From: Klebsormidium nitens
Lineage: Eukaryota; Streptophyta; Klebsormidiophyceae; Klebsormidiales; Klebsormidiaceae
NCBI GenBank assembly: GCA_000708835.1
Contig: DF237436.1
Location: 1 to 64,000, forward strand
DNA length: 64,000 nt
Reading direction: 5' to 3'
Below, in pieces: positions 25,192 to 38,500 of the stretch (within the stretch, counting starts at the first letter, position 1; every line of letters starts with the position of its first letter). The notes below the pieces were generated by a model. It saw nothing but the letters and a program-made list of their open reading frames with translations. It was not told the DNA's origin and did no database searches. The translations under genes were made by a program, and so were the position numbers.

Positions 25192-28100
25192 CTAGCCCGC
25201 GTGCTGGCCGGCGTCATCCTTGCTAAGCCGGAAGAACGCCTGCTGCAGAGTCGGTTGGCTCACAGAGTAGTCCTCTATCCCCAAGCTCGCCCGCTTCGTC
25301 TCCAATTCATGCAACAACATGGCCAGCTCCGGCAAGGTCTGGATCGGCACACCAAACCGCGCTTGGCCCCCCGAGTCGCTCTCCGAAGCAAAGCTGCGCG
25401 GGCCGCCGTTTTCGCGCCCGGACGACGTCGAGGGGGAGGGGAAGAGCGTGTTGATGAAGGTGCGTATAGCGGGCAGCTTGGAGGGATGCGCGCGCACGAT
25501 GAGCGAGTAGTCGCTGCCGTACTTTTTCTTGATGCTCTGGGGGGAGCCCAGGCATCGAAGCCGCCCCTTCACCAGAACGCCCACCTGGGTCCTGAGCAGC
25601 GGGCACGAGAAGCAGCAAATTGTGAGTAGAGGATCTTGGTACACACTGTCGCTTCGAAGAAATCCGCGAGAACAAGGCTAGAAGATCGAGAAAGACGAAA
25701 GGTGAGAAGGAAAACAAAACAAATCCCCGGCTTAACCAATGATTCTTTTGTTTTGAATAGTGTCAATATTTCCAATGTCGTAACTTGGCCATCAAAGTAG
25801 ATCGACGAAGGGGTGTAAAATAGAATTGCAAGCCATATATTCTTATGGAGAAGAGCGACGGAAGAGAGGGTCTTCATCACGTATGTCGAGTACATCCGTA
25901 GGAGAGGATACGGCATACGTCAGAGTAGCACCGATCAGACTCAGCCCTAGCATAATCACATGCAAAGGAGCATCCATTGGGCTCAGACTCTCTACTGCAG
26001 AGCTGCTAGATCTAGTCTGCCTTTGCACTTACCCCAGTGCTTCCGCTTCTTCGACCGAGCTGGTGCAGATGAGCGTCGCCCGCCCTGCGGAGCCAGCCTT
26101 GATCTGGGACCAGACGGCCTGCCGCCCTGCCGCATCCATGCCTGCGCGGACGCAAGAAACCTAGTTGAAGAGATCAGGGAGTAGCTTCCTAGCAGAAAAA
26201 CTGAGGTCTGCATTCGCAAAGACGTCGCAGGATTGCCTTGACCCTCGAGGGCCCCCATCAGCTAAATGAAGCCCTGGCAATACTAGTATTCAAACGAACG
26301 AAAGAACAGGATATCTTCTATACCGTCGGAATCAGAACGTGTGTTTGATTCGTCCAAGGTAAACGCTGTGGCCGCGATGTTTGGCAACCAGACCCACTGT
26401 TTGATTCGCAGCACGAGCAACTAGCAAAAAGCAAGGCGAACTAGCAGCTGGTTGGATTTGAGCGGACTCCCATCCAACTTCCAAAAATGTCAGTGCTTCA
26501 GGTCTCGAAGCAAACCGGATATTTTGAGCGCAGGCTTGAGCCCACTTAGTAGCTCAGCTCGGCCAGTTCGTTTTCTCACCGAACGTGGGCTCGTCCAACA
26601 ACAGCACTCGCGGGCCGCCTAGAAGCGCCATCGCCAGCTGGAGCTTCCTCAGCGTGCCAGGTGGCGCGTTGCGGGCCAGCTGCTTGGCTTCCTCGGCAGA
26701 AATCTCCGCAGACAGCAACGCCGAGTCGACTGCTAGAGAGCCCGACGCGGCGAGACCGCGCACGGTGCACAACATTTGGAGGTGCTCGCGTACAGTCATA
26801 GCTCCGGCCACCACCTGCGCAGGAGAACGAGACGCAGCTTTCGTCAATGCCTTCAGTTCATCCTTGTCCGGTGGCTTTCAATGACAAACCTATGTTACGC
26901 CGTAGATTGAGTGTTTCGGGTCCCCTTCATTCTCGAGGTTGTATCCTCCTGGCAAACAAACAAATCGAATCTGCGCAGAAATGCAGAAGCGCACTATTCA
27001 GCGGTCTGAAAATACTCTTGAGCGTCCTGTTTGCAGTCTTGGTATGTCTTCGTTCTCTACGTCTGCTGTTAGATGATCCACGTAAAACGTTCGGAACACC
27101 GTTCATGACCTGCTGTGACGAAGGACCATCGCACCGATGCACCTTGACTTTGCCCACTCTCCTCCTCCAATGGTGGTAGATTTAAACAATCGAATAACTC
27201 AAAAGACGACGCGCACCAGCTGGGTGCATTGCACTAGTGCTGAATGATCTCCAAAAAGCACCTGACCTTACTTTCGTGGCACCTTCATTCATCTCAGACC
27301 ACACGAAGCAGTTGATGTGAGAATCGACAATCCCTCCTGGCTCAATCTTGGCTCGATCTCGGCCGTCTCGATTTGTCCACGTTATTATCCTCAGACTGTT
27401 CGACTGGGTACTGTTATGGACGACACTACACGCGGCGGTCTCTGTGCGGGTAAAAGAAAGCGGAAGACACCAAAACCCGAAGAGACAACAAAGAAAAGAT
27501 CCTAGTACACGTGTCCTCACGTCTCCCTGCGGGCAGAAGCCGACCTTCCCCCCGTTCCCGAACTCGTAGCTGTAGCGCACGCTCTGGCCGCAGATGAGCG
27601 CGTCGCCGTGCGTCACCTCAGTGGTCCCCGCCAAGCAGCTCAGTAGCGTGCTCTTGCCCGCAGCCGCAGGGCCCACCAACACGATGGTCTGCACAGAAAT
27701 GGCGGCGGGGTCTGAATGCAACGGTCGTTTTTGTTTGGGAGCGCGGAAAAAAAGGGATCAATAACCTCACTGACTATCAACGTGATCTTTACGGGTTTGG
27801 ATTGGCCGTCTGAAGGCACCATCAGAGCGGCCTTTGTTAACGGAGGAGGATCCAATGACGTGCACTCTGGAGCTTAGGATGTCAAAGAAAAGAGGAACCG
27901 GTGCTGCCATTGACAGATCGACTGGTTCGTAGGATGGAGACGTCATGCGAGACTGAAGGTGGGTGCTCCACGCAAGCATTTACAATGGCTGCAACAAGAG
28001 AAGTGTGGGGAGTCTTATGACAAACGCGCTCTAGAACTTAAAAAGTTGGCTCAGAGACACAACTCAGCTCGAATCACTGACCTCTCCAGCCCCCACCGAC

Positions 28101-29515
28101 AGCCAGAAGTTCTGCAGCGCCACCACCGGGGGGGAGATCTCCGTGTCTTCCAAGACCGGTGGATATGTCTATGGGAAAACGACGAGGTCAGCACAGGAGA
28201 GGATCTCACCAGACCGAACCAGTCACCGCGCTTATCCTCCTTGCTCTGCGAGAGCACTTGTCTAAACTTGACACCTTTCGTTTCGCAGAACAGTCTCGGC
28301 TGTTACGAGGGACCCGCTGGCGGAGCTTTCGTTGTGGTGCACAAACACGCATGCAGATATCAACGAGTCTACCCAGCGAAAATTGTTTCATTATGCAAGC
28401 CGTGTCCCACGCTGGAACCTTCTTTAGACTATAACGACAGCGACTGGGAAACGACTTTTTTCCATGAAGTAATTGCACTAAACCCCATGGTTTCCAGCTC
28501 CACAATGCAGACCAGCATCTAACCTATTCCGACCCCCGTACCTTTCCCAGCCCATAGCACAGTGTGAGCGCGTCCTCCTGCTCCTGCACAGCCGTGTCGT
28601 TCTGCGCCAGCGTTTCCCACGCCGCGCCTTTCTGCACCACCTTCTGCTTCTCCGCCGCCACCTCCGGCTCTAATGGAGGCTCCGCGGCGGCGTCCGAGAG
28701 CTCGACCGGCGCTTCCTGCCGAGTCTCGGGCTCTGTAGCTTTCACCTCCAAGTGCCTGCGACGAAGACAGACCAATAGTATTATTGTTGACAAGTGAAAC
28801 GGGACTGAGCTGCTCTGGTGGAGATGTTTCGCGGTGATGGGATTCACGACTCATAATTGAGGGGTGCCCAACGCCCAGGTCAGCAGAGATTGTGTTTGGG
28901 TGACAGTCAAAGTCCGTTCAAAGAGAGCCGATCCGGCTCGCCGATCCGCTCTTGAAGCCCTTCCCGAACTCTCCTTAATACGCCCGATCCACTAACTTAT
29001 GAGAACGGTCGCGTTAAGAAGCAAATCGTCGTATCTGGAGCAGAAAATCGAACTTGTTGCGATGGAAACTCCAAGCTCGAAAAACGTACCACAGTCTCAG
29101 GGCGTAAAGCGCGGCTGCTGTGGTCAGCCCAAGCAGCGTAACCGGTATCTGCGTGTCCCACTGGAAGTACGCCCCCGCCGACACGCTGGCGGGCGGGCCC
29201 TCGCCGTTTTTGCCCGTCAGCCGTGCGTTGGTGTAGTTGATGAAGTGGTAGCCCGCAAGGAGCGCATACGGGGGATTGATGAACGACATGATCGTGTGGA
29301 AGGGGACGATCGACGAGGTGCCTGCGGAACGAAAAGAGGCGTGAACTTGGGGTGACATCGAGGCTCGACTACCGTTGTAGGTGTGGCTGTATGCTTGGAG
29401 CTGGAAAGTAGGTTCTGAGGTGCTTCTGTCATTTGTGGGCTTCGGACTTGATCCGGTGTGAGTTTGGTCTGATCAACATGGAGAAATCAAACAGCAGCAG
29501 AACGGCATCAGGATG

Positions 29516-29554
<39 letters not shown>

Positions 29555-32500
29555 GCCGACTCCAAATTTGAAAAGGGGAATGTCTCTAGTACGTCAGAGC
29601 AGACTTGCGTTTTAAATCCCGCTTGCGGGCTTTGGAATCTATCAGCAAGCGACTGTGAGCTGTGTGGTCACCGTCCCCGTCCATCGAGGTATTAAAAAAG
29701 ACAAACAAGAACCGGCTGAAACAGCAGAAACGGCTGAGCATTGGAAAGTGTAGATGGAAGCCCACATTCAAGAAAGACAACGCAAAAACGGCTGACGAGA
29801 AGTTGAAAAAGTTGACTAAGCGCGCGCACCGTCGGCCCAGATGGTGAGCATGAAGAAGTAGGGAATGACGGCGGCTGTGAAGAAGAGCACGGACAGGTTG
29901 GACGCCGCCGCGAGGCCATTGCGCGTGCCGAACGTCCAGACGTAGACCATCAGCAGCTGAGCCTTGGGCGCCAGCACGTTGAGCACGAACAGAACTAGCA
30001 TGGCGGGTTTCAGGAACGGCGTGCGCCCGAAGCAGGAGCCCAGGACGGTGATGAGCTGGTACGTGATGGCCATGAAGAGCGCGTCGCCCAGCCACGTGCC
30101 CAACCAGAAGGGGAAGCTGCGCAAGCCCGCCACGCGCAGCAGGGGGCGCAGCCCGATCTCGCGCTCCGAGACGACCTGCGGGAGGGGGGGAGTGTCAGGC
30201 TGAGCGCGAACTTAAAGAATGAGGCCGGGTAGAGTGAGTCACTGCCGTGCATGTCTAGCTTCGGACTGCATGCCACGATGCCAGACAATGGTTGAATAGG
30301 GGGGGCGAATAGAGGCGTCCTGAGATGTTGTTTGCTGTGTACTGAAAGAATGGGCGAGTCTATAATTGGCGAGTCTCTGATTGGGCTTGAGCAGAAACAC
30401 CGCAGTCGCCTTTGCGCTGACCATTGGAAGTAGCTTCTCGCACTGGCTCTTGTTGGAGATACAGACTCCTCTAAGATGTGAAGCGCGAAAGCGGGACGAA
30501 CGCGTCGGCTCTGATTGGGCTCGCATTTTGAAGGCAAGGCAACGTGACCGACTAACTTACCAGAACGACCTACACGAAGAGCTTCATCGTAGACTCTGTA
30601 AACGGGACAAGGCGTCGCTTCTAGACAACGAGTCTCCGAGAATTCTCAAAGCTCAGAGCAAGGCCTGGATATCGCAGTTTCATGGACACGACGAGTTCCC
30701 GAGTATTCCCAGATCTTAGAGCAAGGCAATATATTTCGCAGATTTATTTGAACATAAGTGTCGGCAACTACAAATCCGTTCCCTCACCTGCCCCCCTAGC
30801 TGCGGCGGGATCATGAGCGTGCTAAGGCACACGAACGCCCCAACGAAGTAGCCAAAGACGTACTCCGCATCCAGGTACGGCAACGCTTTGGACCACACCG
30901 AGAGCGTGGTCACCGCGCCGCTGACCAGATCGTTCATCGTTTCCAGAATCGCCGCGTCGAGCATGGAAGCCAGCGTCGGCAGCTGGTGCATCTGCCACGG
31001 TTGATAGAGTACCGTGTACTGGGCGGAACAACCGGGCAGGTCCAGGGCGTCGAACGAGACGGCAACGAAGTCGGAGGGATCCCCCGAGGCGGCCGAGGAG
31101 AGCGCGGCCGCGAGGGCGGCGGAGTCGTACTGCTGGATGTTGGGGCCGAACTTGCGCAAGACGGTCGTGACCTGAGGAGCAGCGGTTCGAACAGTCAGAT
31201 GGTCAAATGTGCCCTGCGCCGATTTTCGTTGTCACCACACTGCTTTCTGAGGTCTGCTTCGATCAAGCAACAGCCAAGTGCACCAGTTGATTGCATACAC
31301 CGTCTCACATGCGAGAAGTTCTTGGGGGGCTAACGACGAGGGAAAAATCAAAGAAGGACTCTCGTTTAGCTTTGCAACTTCCGTAGTGAGACGCAAAAAG
31401 CCGCATGTCACAGAGTACCTCAGATTCTCTCCGGACAGTCGCTGCACTAAACAGAAGGCTCTAGTGTGCTGGTTTTCAAACATAAAAGATGGATTGAACC
31501 CGCTTTGCGAAATGTGTGAAATTTTCGGTACGAAAAGCTTTGGTGGCACCACAAGATACATGTAGGTACACAAGTTCATTGCACATGCTACTGCCTGATA
31601 GCCATCCACGCAACCTTGAGGAGCTTCATCGTGCAAGACCGACCGCGAAATTGGTCCATACGAGGATGCAGAGACAGGTGTCCGCCTCCTGCTGACCTGA
31701 GACACGTTCTGTGCGCCATCTGGGGGTGAAAAGTAGATCGGGACGTCGTTGCCGTAAGCAGGGTTCACCAGGTGGACCGGGTCTTCCGCCGTGTCCTTGT
31801 ACGCGACTTGTACCAGAATGGCCACCAGCGTGAAGATCTGGCACAGAAATCGGAGAAAGTCTGTTGGAACCACGCTCGCTGCCTTCAGGTTTTGGGTCTC
31901 TCGTCGAAGTTTCTTTGGAATGGCATTCCGATTGCAGGATGCTGGGGCAAAAGATGGCAACTTTTGCTCTCCAGCATTTGGCCAGCCGTGATGACATCCC
32001 AGGATTGGCTGGAGCGCTGCATCAAAACGCCAGAAAAGCCAGCGGGAACGTAATTACTGCGGTATTTTCTGCGTAAGCGCCTGTTCACCTTCACTCACAG
32101 GCATCCCAGCGACCATAACATGTTTGCGGTGATTAGTAGCTCACGAATGAGATCCTTCATCAGTACTGAAACAATATCGGGGTCACCACCAGCACCTTTG
32201 ACCTATCTGCAGCATGCTGCATAAAGTCGCAGCCACTCACGAGCGCCATGCCGAGCGTGTTGAACAGCAGCCCGGGACTCCGCCGGTACGTCTTAACCCG
32301 CATCTTAACCACCGCCACAAACTGCTGCCGGAACGTGGCGCGCTTCCCTGCAGCGTCGGCGTCAAACCCGAGGTCGATCCGGTCGTCTGCACCGGAAGTT
32401 CCGTCCTCTTCGGCGGAATGGTGCAGCAGACTCTCATGCGTGGTGTCGTCATCGTCGGGCGGCGCACGGTGCGCGGCGGACTCGAGGAGGGGCGGCAGGG

Positions 32501-35500
32501 CGGCCGCTTCCTCCTCAGCTTCTCCTGGAGAGGTGGATTAAACAAGAGGGGCTAAACTGCATGTTCATAGGGCTGAAGACTTGAGCACTTCCTTTGTGCT
32601 TTGCAGGAACAGAGCTTGCTGATAGCAACATCGCGTTTGAGATCGACGAGGGGTTGTAGTTTGGAGCACGTGCACTGTTCTTCAGACGCAGAGGTCTGCC
32701 ATCCCGCGGTGCTCCTTGCCCGAAGGAGAACTCAAGCAGAGTCACCCCAGACCAGCACGAGGAGTCAACTGCAATAGTAAAACGGGTATTCACCGACCTT
32801 CAACGACCAAAACCGGAACGAAGAATACAACTCTATTGGCCGAATCGCTGTCTGTCAGCAATTGCCGTACCTGCAAATTGCATGAAGATCTCCTCGAGCG
32901 TGGTGGACTCGAGCGCGCCCCCCGCCACGCCCACTTGTTCCGCCCGCTCCGTCAGTTCCATCATCATAGAAGCAACTTCCGAGGACCTTCCGAGGGGTAA
33001 TCGGTAAGTGGCGTGGTCCCCCCTGGTTCCGGGGACGGGGATGGCCTCGGGAAGGGACGACTGGATCAGACCCAGAACGGAGGGGGCGTCGAACCTGTCG
33101 GTCTTTGTTACGTGGAGTAGATAAGAAAGACCTGCAGAAACAGGGGGAGTATTGTACCACACTGTGGCCAATGGAAGAGAGTGCCTGCGCATTGATTGCA
33201 TTGAATCGGGGGGTGTCGGGTGCAGGGTGATAGATTCCTGATTCCAGACTAAAGAGCGAGTCAATCTAACGAATACTTGTGGTTTCTGCTGAAGAAAACC
33301 AATGAGGCTGTGTAAGATGACCCAGCCTGCAGAAGCATCGAAAAGCAAGGCCGGACATGCCGACGGAGAAGGCGCAGCGATTTTGTACGAGGGGAAGCGA
33401 ACCGGAAAGCCCAGACTATTCACGGTCTTGCAACTTCGAGCGCACCGCCACCTTGCCGACCTTTTTCTTGATCGAGAGGCTCAGGGGGTTCAACGCTGTT
33501 GACGAGGAATCCAGGAAGAGCAAGCTTTAGTTGGAGCCCGAAAGATGGGGCCTCGCAAGCTTGTGCCCCCGTTCCCACCCAGGGCACAGTGCGGGGCTCA
33601 CCAAACTTGTTTTTGAGGAAGAGGCTGGAGCCGCAGCACTTGACGACGCCATGCGAGAGGATGGCCTTGCGGTCCGCCAGCACGTCCGCCTCCTCCATGC
33701 TGTCCGTAGTCACCACCACGCACTGCCCGCCCGCGCGACGCCGCAGGAGCGCCTCCCACACCTAGTCACGCACGATTATCGTCTTCATTTCGTGGAAACA
33801 TCTTATTTTGCTTGCTTCTCTCTGCTAAGCCAGTTTGATGGAGAATAGACAACGTCCTCCTCTCACCAATTTCAGTGACATCAAACAACGTTCAATACCA
33901 GCACTGACCGCCCGCTCATTGCCGCAGGAGCGCCTTTCACATCTGTGATGGCGCGGACAAAACACGTCCCGAAGCTTGCCTCGAGGTGCTGTCACGAGGC
34001 TCTGTGTCTCTGCCCCCAAATTAACCATCTGTCTGCACTTTCAACATGACTCTTTTGTATGGATGTCGTATATCCAGAGTTGCGGCCAGAAGCGACCTCT
34101 TAAACTAAGTCCGTGAGACAGGTGCAATGCAAGCTAAGACATCAATAGGAGATACATTGGGAGCTGTGCGTTATGTGCGCTCGACTGGCAACCAGCAGGA
34201 TGAATCTCAGGCACGCCTGATTTTGGGACGGCATCAGCAAGTCCAGGTGTTCAAGGGCCCTTCAAAGGGCCCCGAAGGCCACTCATTCTCTTATTCCAAC
34301 TCAATGAACAGAGCAGCCAAGTCAGGATACTAGCATCAGAGATGATACTGTATCTGTCCGGCACAAAGTCAGGACAGCCGTAGGGATCGAATCGACGCCT
34401 GCACAAGGATGCAAGTCTGCATCCTATTTATGCAGTGAAACACAACAAAACTCAGTGATAATAGCAACGCGGAGACCCATGAAAACGCCCCTTGATTAAA
34501 TGATTTGCAAATAAGAACTTTCGTGCATACCTGGCTTCTTGAAATCGCGTCCAAGCCCCTCGTCGGCTCATCCAGCACGACCACGTGCGGGTCTCCTACC
34601 AGCGCCAATGCGACCGTCAGCTTCCGACGCGCACTCTCGTCCAGTGTACGGGCCAAGTCGTCGCCGTTTGCAGCCATGCCTAGTTCGGCCAAAAGCGACT
34701 GAACGGTCTGGTCCACGTTGGGCGCGGGCGCGGTCGTACCGTCGGGGCCGGGAGCAGTGTGCGAGAGAGACGAGTTTTCGCCCTTGATGGTCGCGACGTA
34801 GACGAGCTGTTCGGCGGCGGTGAGGAAGCCCGAGTGGATGTTGCTTTGCGGGCACACGCCCAGGAGCGAGCCGCTGTGAAGGGCGGGGCCTGCAGAAAAA
34901 AGCCGGTAACGTCAGCATGGGGAAGAAGGGACACTGAACAACTTGAACAAGAAGGTGTTGTGGGGGATGTTAGCATGGCAATTGCTGTTTGCCTGTGGCG
35001 TGTCAGAATAAAGGGCGAAGAGGAAGCATAGCATATCTGCAAATGCCGAGCAACTCGTATTTGTGTACTGCCGTTTCTCTCCATCGCTTCTTTGTGCCCC
35101 AGAAATGGTCCCTCTGGCAAGACAAAGCGGTTTGCAGATTGCAGCGGAACATAGTGCTGGAGAGTTTCTCAAACTTTGGTAACATGCTCAGACTCAACCA
35201 TTGCTCGTCGACAAATTGGTCTGGGACAGAAGGCGGCAGACAGGAGGCACGACAAACGGGGCACGAGAAGCCAAGCAGATGTGCACACGGACAGCACGAC
35301 CACCTTGAATGTCTATGATCCAGAAGGAGGAGCAAGCGCCAAAGCAATCTAATAAGCACCGGCACGCAGGGCACGTCAATCTCACCCGCTTGCGATACCC
35401 TGTGGCTGTACACATACGCCTCCCCCGACGTGGGTCGCACCAGCCCCATCAGCATGCCCGCCACTGAGCTCTTTCCGCTTCCGGTGTGACCCAGGAACGC

Positions 35501-38500
35501 AAAGAGCTGCCCCTCGTACAGGCTCATCGTCAGGCCCTTGACCGCGACCGTCGGTTTGCTCGTTCGCTTTGCGCTGTCCCGTTGCCGATGGTATCCCCCG
35601 CCCCGCCCCCGCCCGAACGGCCACCATGACGTCAGCAGAGCGACCGAGCGGCCGATGAGGCCGTGCCGGCGAGGTGGGTATACTTTCCGGAGATTGGAGA
35701 AGACGATCGCAACCTTGCCGGCGAGAGAGGGTTCGACGGGCTCTTCGTCGGGGTTGTCCTCTCGGATCGCGATTTGGAGGTCGGACCCTGGGGAGAACGC
35801 AAGGGGCGCTTCTCAGAATCTTGCGATGAGCCTTCAGGTTCAGGGCGAGCTCTTTCTCTTGGTCGTGGTAAAACAGTTGACCTATACACTCAGTGTTTTG
35901 GGAGGAGGGGCGGTTTCGCTTGCCAAGGACAGTTCGGCGTGGACTAGAGTAGACTCCGCCGTCACTCCTCGAGCACAGCACATTCCGGAAGCATGCGCCG
36001 GCTGCCATGTTCATGGGGGCTCGACGTACTCATATGAATCCCCAATCCGGGCCGGCAAACATGACCAGCCTAAGGACCTTGTCTTAGAGCAAGGTTTGCA
36101 CAGCGCTCTCTTCCCAACTGCTGATCGTTTGTCCGAACTTCTCGGTCCGTTCAAACCCTGACATAAGAACAGAGTTTTAGGCGTCTCACGGGTTGCATCG
36201 TCCTCCCCGTCGTCCCCGTCTAGTTGCTCCAGCTCCACGACCCCCCCTTCCGTGTTGCGCCGGCTGCCCAGCCTCTGGTAGCCCTCCGGGGGGGGAGACC
36301 AGTAGGCTCGATCCAGCACGAAGCTCCAGGGCCGCTTGGCTCCCCGCCCCGGGTGTGGCCACACATTGTCCAGGTACCTGGTTGTGGGTCAACGTAAATC
36401 CTTTCATAGGACGGAGGCAGTTGGGGTCTGTCTGATGACGCGTTCTCGCTTTCTTGATGTTTCCCAAAATCTCGTTGCTGAAAATCGTCGGAAATGCTTT
36501 GATGGGTGGGAATTGCTCGTTTTCTTTCGTTTGTACTACATTCCCAAATCTAGGGAACAAGGAACCATGCATCTGAGAACTCTCGACCCCATGTGCTGCA
36601 GGCTAGCAATAACATGTCGACGTTCATCCCTGAACCATTTCGAAGAGCGAGATTCCGGAAAAACGGGCGGATCTTTCGTGCAACTCGACTGCCATCAGCC
36701 CTCCACGACAAAAGGCGCCGTGACTAGCAAAGAACAAGCTGTACGCATCTTGGGAGCATGCAGAGGGAAACAAGCAGTCTCCAGCCTGCCGCTCACCAGG
36801 CCAGAAGCAAGTACAGAATCGTGTCCGTCACGATGAGGCAGAGCGCCCCGCCCACGCTGAGTGGGTGCATCGGATCGCCCGGGTCGTTCCCCACCGTTCG
36901 CGAGAAGAGGAATCCCCCGTGAATGCCGTCCCCGCTGCCCTCCGCGATCACAGTGGTGTCAATGGCCAGCACGAAAGCGACCGGGGAGAAAAGGGCCAGG
37001 ATGCCGCAGACGCCGGACGGCAGGTTGAAGAGGTCAATCGGGAAGATAGCCAGGCTGCCGAGCACCATGAGCAAAAAGCCGGCCGCGGAGGCGGAGCGAG
37101 CCTGGGGGGAGCGCAAGAGCGACAAACTTGGTTTCTGTTACCCTTACATGTTGATTGTGCTTCACAGACTGCTTTGTCTCGACTTTCGTGACAAATGAAC
37201 ACTTCGGAGCGGTTGCTTCGAAAAGCGACAGAGATGGAGAAAGTCAGTCGTTTTGACATGCGCTTACAAGAAGGCAGGAACAAATGTCCGTCGAGACGGC
37301 AAGCAAACAGATCGTGACCAAGCGACTTTTCCCCCAACGCCGCATTCAAAATGAGAACTTTCTAAGACAGCCGCGCAGCTCACCTTGGTAAAGACCGCGC
37401 TGAGGGCGAGGCCGAGGGCGACCAAGGAGAGCAGGAAGAGATACACCAGCAGGAACATGAGCGCTACGCTGGAGGCCTCGAATAGGGCGGTCGCCCATGC
37501 AATGGCCACCTTGCAGGCGGTAGAAACAGGCGGTTGGATATACGGACCGAAAATGGTCGAGAAAGCCGTCCTAAACAGAGAGATCCAAAGGTCGAGACAG
37601 CCTGAACCGCAGGCTGCCCGGGCGGAGAAGGGGGTCAAGCAGATGTAGTGCCACGTCTTACTACTCACGTCGATGCAGCAATTGGTAGTCGAGACTGAAA
37701 TCAGAGGAAGATGAGAATACTTGACGAACTGCAGAAGCAAAGGAAGCACTCGAAACAAATGGCAGAGATGGCAAGCCTTCTGCAATGTCAGGGTGGCAGC
37801 TTCTCGCTCACCACAACCGCTGTGGTGATGGCAGCTGTGACTGCGAACGTGAGCAGCCAGGCTAGCCAGTAGACGGACTCGATGAGGCCCATTTGCAGCA
37901 GGCAATCCTGGGCAGACAACATGCACGGAACCGATGAGATCCACCTTGGTGAGGTAACATGGCTGTGGAGGCTGGATGACTCCCTGTGAGAATTGATGCT
38001 GAAGTCAAGACTGCTTGGTGAGTTCGCTTCTCGAGTCGACGGCCTGCCAGGTCAGAACGCTAACCCTGACACAGTCAACAATTGTCGTAGTCAATCCCTT
38101 CAAACGTAATGCACGTTGCCTCCGAGAGAATGCTGAATGACTGCCGCTTCTAACCTAGTTCGACTTGTCTTTCCGAAGGCTGCTTATTACTTGGTCGAGC
38201 AGTGACAATCTGACTTTGGCTGCAGCTTGCAGGTTCCTCATGTCAGCCGATGGCTGCTGTGCCCCACCTTGATGAGTGCGTCCTTTTCGTGGACGATTTC
38301 GCTGGCGACACTCTGGAGGACGGGAGCAAGGGCCCACACCATGTACATGGCGGCAAACAAACGGAACCGGACCTGGAAGACCATCGAGGAGAATGGTCAG
38401 CCTCTGGCCGAGGCCGTGTACCTACCGTTGGATTCCAGCGTTCTTAGGTATCACACGGTCAAGCTGCGGCACGTGGCATGATCTGAACTCGACGAACATT

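Noticed and set aside
25201-25629. Long + strand open frame
   Set aside because: It is the mirror of the last ABCA exon, which has clear NBD2 C-terminal homology on the other strand.
38430-38480. Possible ABCA exon on the - strand (LDRVIPKNAG)
   Set aside because: Its phase does not fit between exons 38912-38770 and 38372-38268, which join directly.
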